Below are positions 1 to 6,573 of a DNA stretch of 11,421 nt, one piece after another. Made by a program: the position numbers and the translations under genes. The DNA comes from DMER01 sp003451645. GTDB taxonomy: Bacteria; Pseudomonadota; Alphaproteobacteria; Micropepsales; Micropepsaceae. How positions within the stretch are numbered: position 1 is the stretch's first letter; each line of letters starts with the position of its first letter. The notes under the pieces are model-generated. The model was not told where the DNA came from and did not search any database. It saw only the letters and a list, made by a program, of their open reading frames with translations. The stretch lies in assembly GCA_031976175.1 (NCBI GenBank), contig DALYLR010000063.1, positions 1 to 11,421 on the forward strand, written 5' to 3'.

Positions 1-1113
1 CAGGCCGTCCTGTTCGGCCATGAGGCGGGCGAGCATCTCCGGCTCCCACGACCAGCGCTGATCCGGGTTGCGCGCCCAGGCGCCAGTGCCCGAACAGGGA
101 GCATCGATGAGAATGCGATCAAAGCGGCCGCGCTTGGCCTTTATCCACTTGGGGGTGAGCACCACACATTCGGCATTTTCGGCGCCCGCGCGTTTCAGGC
201 GCACCTTGGCCCGGGCGAGGCGCCCTTTATGAATGTCGGCGGCTACCAAATGGCCCTTGTTCGTCATGGTTGCCGCCAGACCAAGCGTCTTGCCACCGGC
301 GCCCGCGCACAGATCGAGTACTTGGTGACCGGGCCGCGCGTCGCAGAGCAGCGCCACGGCTTGCGATCCCTCGTCCTGAATTTCGACGAGCCCCTCTTTC
401 AGGGCATCGGTTTGCGTGATCCGGGCTCCGCGCGGCGCGATGAGGGCTGAGGGCGACAAGGCGCCGTGTACTGCTTCAATGCCAGCCGCCGCCAAGGCGC
501 GTTGCGCAGCGTCACGGGTAATCTTGAGGGTATTGACGCGAAGTGCGGTTGAAGGCGGCGTCAGCGTATGGAGCAACTCGGCCTCCAGCCCGTCGCCCAA
601 GGCACGGCGCAAATGTGGCAGAAGGCTCTTGGGGCACTCAAGCCGGATGTGCTCCGGAAAACGCGCATCTGTCAGTGCTTTGCGGTCGACAGTATCGAGG
701 ACATTGGCCTCGCGCGGGAGAAGGCGCTCGTGACCCGTAACATCGCGCAAGAGCTGACCCACCTGATGGGCCGAGGCGCCATGAAATAATTTGAGACCCA
801 AAAGCGCGCGTTGCCGGCCGGAAGGCGCGTCAGCGTGCTTCTGCCATAGCCAGCCGATCCGGCCCCAATGCCGGAAAAGGCGATCCATAAACACATAGGC
901 GCTTTTGCCTTGCGGAGCCTCCAGTTCGCCCGCACGGATGGCCTTGGCGGTCGCTGCATCACCGGCCCGGCCTTCACCAAATTGTTCGAGCGCCTCCAAG
1001 ACCGCCTTGAGGACGGCCGCACTGAGTGCACCTTTCTCGCGGGGTGCAGCCCGGACTTGGGCAGTTTTGGGCATGCCGCGCGCTGGCCTGGCTGAGACTG
1101 CCGTTTTCGTCAT
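1..1113 (-). CDS. RsmB/NOP-family rRNA m5C methyltransferase, C-terminus cut by window edge
   Basis: 371 codons read leftward from ATG at 1113 and the frame is still open at base 1. The protein belongs to the RsmB/NOP (Fmu/Sun) family, SAM-dependent enzymes that methylate C5 of a cytosine, usually in 16S rRNA. The SAM motif I is DLCAGAGGKT, followed by an acidic-strand motif (LVAADIHKGRLARAK). Motif IV is DRILIDAPCSGTGAWARNPD, carrying the conserved PC cysteine. The N-terminal 150-200 residues resemble the NusB-like/PUA-type RNA-binding extension of the family. The catalytic motif VI cysteine (TCS) lies beyond the window, so activity cannot be judged from here. It diverges from btaA. The Shine-Dalgarno is weak (GGAC about 8 nt upstream). 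The exact target base cannot be assigned, so no symbol is given. Confidence 0.93.
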   Translation of the reverse strand, partial: MTKTAVSARPARGMPKTAQVRAAPREKGALSAAVLKAVLEALEQFGEGRAGDAATAKAIRAGELEAPQGKSAYVFMDRLFRHWGRIGWLWQKHADAPSGRQRALLGLKLFHGASAHQVGQLLRDVTGHERLLPREANVLDTVDRKALTDARFPEHIRLECPKSLLPHLRRALGDGLEAELLHTLTPPSTALRVNTLKITRDAAQRALAAAGIEAVHGALSPSALIAPRGARITQTDALKEGLVEIQDEGSQAVALLCDARPGHQVLDLCAGAGGKTLGLAATMTNKGHLVAADIHKGRLARAKVRLKRAGAENAECVVLTPKWIKAKRGRFDRILIDAPCSGTGAWARNPDQRWSWEPEMLARLMAEQDGL

Positions 1114-1119
1114 GATAAA

Positions 1120-1139
1120 TGTCCGTGAAGTTGTCCGTG
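1120..1139. repeat. Tandem 8-bp direct repeat TGTCCGTG, 12-bp period
   Basis: TGTCCGTG occurs at 1120-1127 and again at 1132-1139, an exact copy with a 12-bp period, just upstream of the RsmB-like start codon. The spacing resembles a tandem regulator site. A Pho box would have an 11-bp period and the half-site CTGTCAT, so this is not a good match to one. Its function is unknown and chance is possible. Confidence 0.35.
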
Positions 1140-1193
1140 CGCCCGGCTTCGCGTTGCGTGGCCTATGGCTGTGCATGACATTGCCGCCAAATA

Positions 1194-1229
1194 CAAGCGC
1201 TTGGCAGTCAGGGACGCGCAGACTAAATA
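1194..1229 (+). promoter_or_regulatory. Candidate sigma70-type promoter of btaAB with a palindrome on its -35
   Basis: TTGGCA at 1201-1206 is followed by a 17-bp spacer and TAAATA at 1224-1229, a fair housekeeping-type promoter. It would start transcription near 1236, about 70 nt before btaA. The perfect 10-bp palindrome CAAGCGCTTG (1194-1203) overlaps the -35 box, a position where a repressor could act. Both readings come from sequence inspection only. Confidence 0.4.
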
Positions 1230-1232
1230 GGA

Positions 1233-1247
1233 GGGGTGTTTCACCCC
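1233..1247 (+). other. Short hairpin in the btaA leader
   Basis: GGGGTG (1233-1238) and CACCCC (1242-1247) form a perfect 6-bp stem with a 3-nt loop. It lies at or next to the predicted 5' end of the btaAB transcript. There is no T-run after it, so it is not a terminator. It might stabilise the mRNA 5' end. Confidence 0.35.
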
Positions 1248-1307
1248 CAACCGCTTCGGCACCGTATCGCGTAAGTCTGTTGCCGCAAGTCCAGAAGAAC
1301 CACGAGA

Positions 1308-2549
1308 ATGGCAAATCAGCTCCTCAAGAAGGCAGCGGTCAACCACAAGTTGGCGAGTAAGCGCGGCGTGCTTGAACGCATGTTCACCCTGATGTTCCAG
1401 GGGTTCGTCTACAACCAAATCTGGGAAGACCCGGACGTCGACATGGCGGCGATGAAGATCGAGCCGCACAACACGATCATCACCATCGCCTCCGGCGGCT
1501 GCAATGTCGTGAATTATCTGGCCGCCGATCCGGCGCGCGTGATCGCGGTCGATCTCAATCCCAATCATATTGCCCTCACACGCCTCAAACTGGCGGCACT
1601 CCAACATCTGCCGACGTACCAGGATTTCTTCCAGTTCTTCGGCATGGCCAATGCTAAAGAGAATGCGGAGCTGTTTGATACTTTTCTTGTGGAGCGCCTG
1701 GACGAGGACACGCGGAAACATTGGGAAAAGCGGATCCCTTTGCGCGGCCGGCGCATCAACATGTTTGCACGCAATCTGTACCGCTATGGTTTGTTAGGGC
1801 GCTTTATCGGTCTGCTGCATGGAATTGCCAAGGTGCAAGGCAAGAAATTGCCGGATATCCTGGCAGCCAAGACGCCTGAGGAGCAGCGCGCGATTTTCGA
1901 CAAAGAGATCGGGCCGCTCTTTGACAAGAAGTTTGTGCGCGCGCTCGCCAAACTGCCGGTTTCCTTCTACGCGCTGGGCATTCCGCCCGCGCAGTTTGAG
2001 GAACTGAAGAAGGACTCCAACGGCAACCCGGCCGAGTTGCTCCGCAAGCGGATTGAGAAGCTCGCCTGCGACTTCCCGATCAATGAGAACTATTTCGCCT
2101 GGCAGGCCTTTGGCCGGCGCTATGATGTGGAGGCCAAGGAGGCGGTCCCTGGCTATCTGCGCGAAGAAACCTATAAGGTCATCCGCGAACGGGTGAACCG
2201 GGTCGAGACGCATCTGGCGTCTATGACTGATTTCCTGGCCAAACAGCCTGAGGGGTCTGTGGACCGCTTCGTGCTGTTGGACGCGCAAGATTGGATGAAC
2301 GAGGAGCAAATCACCGCACTGTGGACGCAGATCACACGGACCGCCTCGCCCAAGGCGCGGGTGATCTTCAGGACCGCCGGGTCGGACTCGCCGCTCGATG
2401 TCAAGGTGCCCGCGAACATCATGGCCAATTGGTCCTATGATGCACCGGAGGCTGAGAAAGGTCTGAAGGCTGACCGGTCCTCGATCTATGGCGGCTTCCA
2501 TGTCTATGAAAAGACCGCCGCGCCGGCGCAGAAGGACTTGGCCGCATGA
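1308..2549 (+). CDS. btaA: BtaA: SAM:diacylglycerol 3-amino-3-carboxypropyltransferase
   Basis: This 413-residue DUF3419-family protein transfers the aminocarboxypropyl group of SAM to diacylglycerol. The product is diacylglyceryl-homoserine, the first step to the betaine lipid DGTS at the inner membrane. Family signatures are VYNQIWEDPDVDM (residues 34-46), the SAM-site strand ITIASGGCNVVNYL (58-71), the acidic strand VIAVDLNPN (78-86), and C-terminal VLLDAQDW (322-329) followed by VIFRTAG. The length is normal for bacterial BtaA. The start is ATG 1308, after a modest purine-rich stretch (AGAAG about 11 nt upstream). Its stop overlaps the btaB start (ATGA, 2546-2549), so translation is probably coupled. 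In rhizobia this pathway is induced by phosphate starvation; no clear Pho box is seen here. There is no signal peptide, as expected for a cytosolic, membrane-associated enzyme. Confidence 0.93.
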   Translation: MANQLLKKAAVNHKLASKRGVLERMFTLMFQGFVYNQIWEDPDVDMAAMKIEPHNTIITIASGGCNVVNYLAADPARVIAVDLNPNHIALTRLKLAALQHLPTYQDFFQFFGMANAKENAELFDTFLVERLDEDTRKHWEKRIPLRGRRINMFARNLYRYGLLGRFIGLLHGIAKVQGKKLPDILAAKTPEEQRAIFDKEIGPLFDKKFVRALAKLPVSFYALGIPPAQFEELKKDSNGNPAELLRKRIEKLACDFPINENYFAWQAFGRRYDVEAKEAVPGYLREETYKVIRERVNRVETHLASMTDFLAKQPEGSVDRFVLLDAQDWMNEEQITALWTQITRTASPKARVIFRTAGSDSPLDVKVPANIMANWSYDAPEAEKGLKADRSSIYGGFHVYEKTAAPAQKDLAA

Positions 2550-3199
2550 ATGCCGATGCCAAGGTCCAGATGGACAACATGTATCGCTATCAGCGGTACT
2601 TTTACGACCTGACGCGCAAATATTATCTGTTCGGGCGGGACCGTTTGATCGCGGAATTACCCGTAGGCTCCCAAGATGTAATTTGCGAGGTGGGCTGCGG
2701 GACCGCGCGCAATCTGATCATGCTGGCCAAGAAACACCCCGGTGCCAGTTTCTTCGGGATCGATGCCTCGACCGAAATGCTCAAGACGGCCGATGCGAAT
2801 GTGCGGGCAAGCGGCCTGATGGGGCGTGTGCAGGTCGCAACCGCTCTGGCGCAGGATTTCGATGGCGGGATCCTGTTCGGCTTGCAGAAGCCCTTTGACC
2901 GGCTGATCTTTTCCTATGCGCTGTCGATCATGGATGATTGGCGGCCTGCGTGCGCGCATGCCTTTAGCCAGTTGAAGCCTGGCGGCACGATCCATGTGGT
3001 CGACTTTGGCGATCAGGAAGGCTTGCCCAATTGGTTCAAGAAGTTCCTGGGCGGCTGGCTGGCGCAATTTCATGTGCGCTTCAGGCCCGAGGTGCGGGCC
3101 TATTTCGAGGCGCTGGAGCGCGAGGGCAGGGGCACGATGACCTACCGCTCCTTGATGCGTGGTTATGCGTATCGCTTAGACTTCACCACCAAGGCTTGA
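2546..3199 (+). CDS. btaB: BtaB: diacylglyceryl-homoserine N-methyltransferase (DGTS synthesis)
   Basis: This 217-residue class I SAM methyltransferase should add three methyl groups to the amino group of diacylglyceryl-homoserine, giving DGTS. The N-terminus (MDNMYRYQRYFYDLTRKYY, residues 9-27) is characteristic of BtaB. Motif I is ICEVGCGTARNL (46-57), the motif II acid lies in FFGIDASTEMLK (69-80), and the motif IV region is FDRLIFSYALSIMDDW (117-132). The annotated start is the ATG overlapping the btaA stop. An in-frame ATG at 2570 also fits the family, but the overlap favours the first. Identity rests on both family features and adjacency to btaA. Confidence 0.92.
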   Translation: MNADAKVQMDNMYRYQRYFYDLTRKYYLFGRDRLIAELPVGSQDVICEVGCGTARNLIMLAKKHPGASFFGIDASTEMLKTADANVRASGLMGRVQVATALAQDFDGGILFGLQKPFDRLIFSYALSIMDDWRPACAHAFSQLKPGGTIHVVDFGDQEGLPNWFKKFLGGWLAQFHVRFRPEVRAYFEALEREGRGTMTYRSLMRGYAYRLDFTTKA

Positions 3200-3265
3200 G
3201 TTTGCTGCAGTGCACGGCTGACCCATGGACAACGCCGCGCCGCCTCACTAGAGGAGACGGCCTTG

Positions 3266-3283
3266 GGCCGCGCGATCGCGGCC
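3266..3283. other. GC-rich hairpin between btaB and the small secreted protein
   Basis: GGCCGCG (3266-3272) and CGCGGCC (3277-3283) make a perfect 7-bp stem with a CGAT loop, in the 106-bp gap after btaB. No T-run follows, so it is not a standard terminator. It could pause RNA polymerase, or limit 3' decay of the btaAB mRNA while allowing read-through to the next gene. Confidence 0.4.
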
Positions 3284-3305
3284 GGTCAGCAAAGGGGATC
3301 ATCCG

Positions 3306-3662
3306 ATGAAGAAGTTGATGTTGGGCGCTGCAGTGCTTGTTTCGGCCACGGCAGCGTGGGCCTCTGATCCGATGGCGGCGCGCTTTGGCAACACGGTCAC
3401 GATCACGGACAGCAAGGGCGCGGTGATGAAGCTCATGTACAAGCAAGGCGGCGCGATGGACGTGAAGTTGCCGGATGGCACCGCGGGTACTGGCACCTGG
3501 GTGGTCAAGGACGGCAAGCTGTGCGTGACATCCAATGTCGGCCCAACGGCCAACAAGGAACAGTGCAACGCGCTGACCGAGCACAAGGTCGGCGATACCT
3601 GGGACGTGACCTTGGCCGACGGCTCCAAAGCCAAAGCGGCGCTGGTGGCCGGAACAAACTAA
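3306..3662 (+). CDS. Small secreted/periplasmic protein, unknown function
   Basis: This 118-residue protein has a clear Sec signal peptide: MKKLM, a hydrophobic core, then cleavage after AWA at residue 19. The mature part, about 99 residues, begins SDPMAARFGNTVTITDS. It looks like a small beta-rich domain with TGTWVVKDGKLCV near residues 61-74. The two cysteines (C73 and C87) are well placed for a disulfide in the periplasm. Proteins with a DPM-R-GNT start and a GTW...G-LC motif occur as uncharacterised secreted proteins in alphaproteobacteria, as I recall, but I cannot assign a function. The ATG at 3306 follows a good ribosome site (AGGGG, about 9 nt upstream). The gene lies 106 nt after btaB on the same strand and is followed directly by a terminator, so it may be co-transcribed with btaAB or have its own promoter. 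Confidence 0.82.
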   Translation: MKKLMLGAAVLVSATAAWASDPMAARFGNTVTITDSKGAVMKLMYKQGGAMDVKLPDGTAGTGTWVVKDGKLCVTSNVGPTANKEQCNALTEHKVGDTWDVTLADGSKAKAALVAGTN

Positions 3663-3678
3663 CGCGGCTCGTTGATTG

Positions 3679-3714
3679 AGAGCGGCTCATGGCTCCCGCC
3701 ATGGGCCGCTTTTT
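3679..3714 (+). terminator. Rho-independent terminator, shared by convergent genes
   Basis: The stem GCGGCTCATGGC (3682-3693) pairs with GCCATGGGCCGC (3698-3709) over 12 bp with one G-U pair and a TCCC loop. Five T residues (3710-3714) follow on the plus strand. It sits 19 nt after the small secreted gene's stop. The leftward oxygenase gene ends at 3713, so its transcript also runs into this hairpin. On that strand no T-run follows, so termination there would be weaker. Confidence 0.9.
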
Positions 3715-4651
3715 ATTTGAGTTTGATCTCCGCCAGGCGCTCTTCCAGATAGGCATTCGCCGTGATTGGCACCGGATAGCGGTTGGGGTTGGCTGCTGTT
3801 GCACAACCCGGCAGAGTCTCAATCAGGAAATCCGAGGCGTAGTGCAAGAAAAACGGGATCGAATAGCGCGGCACATGGCGGCGTTCTGGGGCCGGGTTGA
3901 CCACGCGATGGGTGGTCGAGGGCAAGACATTATTGGTATGGCGCTGCAGCATGTCGCCAATATTGCAGACCAGGCAGCCCGGCGGCGGATTGACCGCGAT
4001 CCAGCGCCCATCCCGGTCGAGAAGCTCAAGACCCGCCTCCTCGGCACCAAGCAGCAGGGTGATCGTGTTGATGTCTTCATGCGCGCCTGCCCGCACGGCG
4101 GGTGAGTCCACCGGAACCGGCGGGTAGTGGAGCAGCCGCAAGATGCTGTTGCCGTCTTTGAGGGCTGGCTCGAACCAGTCAGGGGCCAAGCCCAGATCGC
4201 GCGCAAGAGCTGAGACCAAAGCCCGCCCGACACCGTCAAGCGCCGCATAGAGCTGCGTGAAGACGGGGCGGAAGGCGGGCACTTCGTCCGGCCACAGATT
4301 ATCGCCCATGTGGTCGCGGAAGCGATGGCCTGGACCTAAGTCGCGGCCCACATGCCAGAACTCCTTGAGATCGGAGTGCTGGGCGCCCTTGGCGGTTTCG
4401 ATCCCAAAGGGCGTATAGCCGCGTGCGCCACCGCCGCCCGGTTGATGGTATTTGCGTTTGACCGAATCGGGCAGCGCAAAGAAGGCTTGCGCCGCCTCAT
4501 AGGCCTGATCGCAGAGGTCTTGGGCGATGCCATGCTCCGAGATGACCGCAAAGCCGTACCGCCGGACTTGCCCGCCGAGACTACGGGCAAAGCCTTGGGG
4601 GTCGGAAAAGTACTGCGAAAAAGAAAGCGGCGGGATGTCCGCCAGCATCAT
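3713..4651 (-). CDS. Isopenicillin-N-synthase-like 2-oxoglutarate/Fe(II) oxygenase
   Basis: A 312-residue non-heme iron oxygenase with the DIOX_N domain (about residues 5-110) and the 2OG-Fe(II) jelly-roll core (about 165-270). The iron ligands are the HED of AGAHEDINTITLLLG (H191, D193) and H248 in TTHRVVNP. The co-substrate motif RYS is at 262-264. VNPPPGCLVCNIGDML (220-235) is typical of the family. The frame is open further upstream, but that part is out-of-frame sequence of the preceding gene. I chose ATG 4651, which overlaps the upstream stop as ATGA and starts a proper N-terminus (MMLADIPPLSF). Bacterial members are mostly of unknown substrate; true isopenicillin N synthase activity is not implied, and no peptide synthetase is nearby. 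It is translationally coupled to the PQQ-enzyme gene, so both may act in one pathway, although one is exported and the other is cytosolic. Confidence 0.9.
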   Translation of the reverse strand: MMLADIPPLSFSQYFSDPQGFARSLGGQVRRYGFAVISEHGIAQDLCDQAYEAAQAFFALPDSVKRKYHQPGGGGARGYTPFGIETAKGAQHSDLKEFWHVGRDLGPGHRFRDHMGDNLWPDEVPAFRPVFTQLYAALDGVGRALVSALARDLGLAPDWFEPALKDGNSILRLLHYPPVPVDSPAVRAGAHEDINTITLLLGAEEAGLELLDRDGRWIAVNPPPGCLVCNIGDMLQRHTNNVLPSTTHRVVNPAPERRHVPRYSIPFFLHYASDFLIETLPGCATAANPNRYPVPITANAYLEERLAEIKLK

Positions 4652-5745
4652 GGCTTGGGCTCCAGGCGCAAGACCTTGCCATTGGTTTCGTCCGTTGTGA
4701 CGTAGATGTAGCCATCCGGGCTGGTGCGCACATCGCGGATGCGGGCCTTCAGCGGCCCCTCGGCGAAGACCTCCTGACCCTTGACCTGGCCGTTCTCCAG
4801 ATCGACCCGGCGGACATGCTGCAAAACGAGCGCGCCCACGATCAAATCGCCATTCCAGGCGGGGAATTTGTCGCCGTAGTAGACCGTCATGCCTGACGGC
4901 GCGATGGAGGGCGTCCAATAGAGCAGCGCCTGTTCCATGCCTGGCAGCGACTTGAAGGGTGAGACCTTGGCGCCGGAATAATCCACGCAGTCGCAGATCG
5001 CGGGCCAGCCATAATTCTTGGCCTTGCCAATGATGTTGATTTCATCCCCGCCGCGCGGCCCATGCTCATGCTCATAGACGGTGCCGGTCCGCGGATCGAC
5101 GGCGAGGCCTTGCTGATTGCGGTGGCCATAGGACCAGATCTCAGGCTTCTTGCCCGCCTGACCCACAAAGGGGTTGTCGGCCGGGATTGAGCCATCATCG
5201 TTCAGGCGCACGATCTTGCCCAAGTGGCTGTTCAGGTTTTGCGCTTGCTCGCGCGTGTCGAAGCCGTCGCCCACTGTCAGCAGGAAAGTCCCATCGGGAA
5301 GGAACGCCAGGCGGCCGCCATAGTGGTTGCTTGAAGCCTTGGCCGGATCAGCGGTGAAAATGGCTTTCAGGTCCGTGAGCGCCTTGCCGTCAAAGACCGC
5401 GCGCACCACGCGGGTGGCGTTGGCGCCACGCTCGCCATGGGCAAAGGTCAGATAGACCCAGTTGTTCTCAGCGAATTTGGGATGCAGGACAATGTCGAAA
5501 TAGCCGCCTTGGCTGGCCACAAAGGTGGGGGGCGTGCCTGCGATCGGTGTGGTATCCAGCACGCCATTGCGGATCACCCGCAAGCGCCCTGCACGCTCTG
5601 TGACCAAGATGTCGCCATTGGGCAAAAACGCCATGCCCCAGGGGTGATCGAGCCCTTGGGCAACGGTTTTGACCTCAAACGGGGCGCCAAACGCCGCCGT
5701 GGCCATGAATAGGGCGCCCAAAAAGCTTAGACAGAGGTTTCGCAT
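4648..5745 (-). CDS. Exported PQQ-dependent sugar dehydrogenase (soluble aldose dehydrogenase type)
   Basis: A 365-residue GSDH-family six-bladed beta-propeller, the soluble PQQ glucose/aldose sugar dehydrogenase fold (YliI/Asd-like). These enzymes oxidise aldoses in the periplasm with pyrroloquinoline quinone. Signatures are HPWGMAFLPNGDILVTER (residues 34-51), the NHYGGRLAFLPDG block with the putative catalytic base H141, the GHRNQQGL block (207-214), EHGPRGGDEIN (227-237) and NYGWP. A Sec signal peptide (MRNLCLSFLGALFMATAAFG) has likely cleavage after residue 20. The frame continues upstream to 6036, but that would overlap the divergent PPOX gene and remove the signal peptide from the N-terminus. 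I therefore start at ATG 5745, which has an AGGA ribosome site about 11 nt upstream. No PQQ biosynthesis genes are in the window. The substrate is unknown. Confidence 0.92.
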   Translation of the reverse strand: MRNLCLSFLGALFMATAAFGAPFEVKTVAQGLDHPWGMAFLPNGDILVTERAGRLRVIRNGVLDTTPIAGTPPTFVASQGGYFDIVLHPKFAENNWVYLTFAHGERGANATRVVRAVFDGKALTDLKAIFTADPAKASSNHYGGRLAFLPDGTFLLTVGDGFDTREQAQNLNSHLGKIVRLNDDGSIPADNPFVGQAGKKPEIWSYGHRNQQGLAVDPRTGTVYEHEHGPRGGDEINIIGKAKNYGWPAICDCVDYSGAKVSPFKSLPGMEQALLYWTPSIAPSGMTVYYGDKFPAWNGDLIVGALVLQHVRRVDLENGQVKGQEVFAEGPLKARIRDVRTSPDGYIYVTTDETNGKVLRLEPKP

Positions 5746-5820
5746 GACTGACCGTTTCCTGCTCGCTATGGTTCTGGTAGGCGATACATAGCCTATTGTA
5801 AGCCCAACCGGGAGAGGGGG
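5746..5820. promoter_or_regulatory. Divergent promoter region with a small inverted repeat
   Basis: These 75 bp must hold the control signals of both the leftward PQQ-enzyme operon and the rightward PPOX gene. TAGGC (5778-5782) and GCCTA (5791-5795) form an inverted repeat centred between the two starts, where a shared regulator could bind. On the minus strand TACAAT (within 5797-5803) resembles a -10 box, but no convincing -35 partner is visible. A purine tract (GGGAGAGGGGG) right before 5821 serves as the ribosome site of the PPOX gene. Confidence 0.4.
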
Positions 5821-6546
5821 ATGCAATTCATCGCGGATGTGGCCGAATTGGCGGCACTGTATGGCACGCCCAACCTTGCATCGACAGTGAAAGAGAGCCC
5901 GGCCTTGACCGGGCATTACCGCCGCCTGATCGAGGCTTCGCCCTTTCTTGTGCTGGCAACGGCAGGTCCGCGCGGCCTGGACTGCTCGCCACGGGGTGAT
6001 GCGCATGGCTTGGTGCGGATTGTCAGCGACCGCCAACTGATGCTTCCCGACCGGCGGGGCAATAACCGGATCGATTCGCTGCGCAATATCGTGGGCGATC
6101 CGCGGGTGGCGCTGCTGTTCCTGATCCCAGGATCGGGGACGACTTTGCGGGTCAATGGCCGGGCGCGGATCACCTGTGACGCGGAGCTGTGCGCGAGCTT
6201 TGCGGTCGAGGGGCCTCGAGCGTTTTCAGGAAAAGTGGTTCCCGGTTTGCCTCCAGAAAGCGCTCCAACTCATTTAGTCAGCGCATTTTCGGACACGAAA
6301 CCGGACTCCACTTTCGTTGAAAATGCGCTGGCGCCACGGTCGGTCATCGTCATCGATATTGACGTGGTCTTCTTTCAATGTGCGCGGGCGATTGTGCGCT
6401 CAAGGCTTTGGGAGCCGGAGGCGCGGATCGACCCTGCAAGCCTGCCGACGCCGGGGCAAATCCTGGCGGCATTGTCAGATGGGGTAGCCGGGGGAGAGGC
6501 CTATGACCGCGAATGGCCGGAGCGCGCGCGGAAGAGTTTGTGGTAA
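5821..6546 (+). CDS. PPOX-type FMN-binding protein (MSMEG_1061-like) with a repeat-derived insertion
   Basis: A 241-residue flavin-binding split-barrel protein of the pyridoxamine-phosphate-oxidase-like superfamily. It best fits the MSMEG_1061/DR_2398 group, whose members are about 200 residues. Conserved blocks are SPFLVLATAGPRGLDCSPRG (residues 40-59), LPDRRGNNRIDSLRNI (75-90), TTLRVNGRARI (107-117) and C-terminal VFFQCARAIVRSRLW. Between AVEG (128-131) and APRSVIVID (from 171) the family normally has almost nothing. Here about 39 residues (132-170) are encoded by a 113-bp palindromic repeat, with the frame kept. The insertion lies in a loop between core strands, so the flavin site may survive. 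The substrate and reaction are unknown; the group is often described as putative oxidoreductases. Confidence 0.88.
   Translation: MQFIADVAELAALYGTPNLASTVKESPALTGHYRRLIEASPFLVLATAGPRGLDCSPRGDAHGLVRIVSDRQLMLPDRRGNNRIDSLRNIVGDPRVALLFLIPGSGTTLRVNGRARITCDAELCASFAVEGPRAFSGKVVPGLPPESAPTHLVSAFSDTKPDSTFVENALAPRSVIVIDIDVVFFQCARAIVRSRLWEPEARIDPASLPTPGQILAALSDGVAGGEAYDREWPERARKSLW
6218..6330. repeat. 113-bp double-palindromic interspersed repeat inserted in a coding frame
   Basis: Two hairpin units lie in inverted orientation. Unit A (6218-6265) has arms GAGCGTTTTC and GAAAGCGCTC, 10 bp with one G-T pair. Unit B (6279-6330) has perfect 12-bp arms CAGCGCATTTTC and GAAAATGCGCTG. The two cores, AAAGTGGTTCCCGGTTT (6232-6248) and AAACCGGACTCCACTTT (6298-6314), are reverse complements at 14 of 17 positions, so the whole element is one large imperfect palindrome. 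From memory, the core AAAGTGG...CCGGTTT and the ATTTTC/GAAAAT arms match short palindromic repeats common between genes in rhizobia and relatives (RIME-like, about 108 bp). Here the element lies inside a gene, contributes no stop codon in the gene's frame, and keeps that frame. Confidence 0.85.
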
Positions 6547-6573
6547 TCGGGTACCGCAGGACTTGGGGGCGGC

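Noticed and set aside
1110..1721. 203-residue minus-strand open frame
   Set aside because: It is antisense to btaA, has no family features, and crosses the divergent intergenic region.
3266..3283. Terminator after btaB
   Set aside because: The stem is good but no T-run follows on either strand, so it is listed only as a hairpin.
4652..4918. N-terminal extension of the oxygenase to 401 residues
   Set aside because: The extra 89 residues are an out-of-frame reading of the PQQ-enzyme C-terminus. The family N-terminus starts at MMLADIPPL, at the ATGA overlap.
5746..6036. N-terminal extension of the PQQ enzyme to 462 residues
   Set aside because: It would run across the divergent promoter region and antisense into the PPOX gene, and would bury an obvious signal peptide that begins at 5745.
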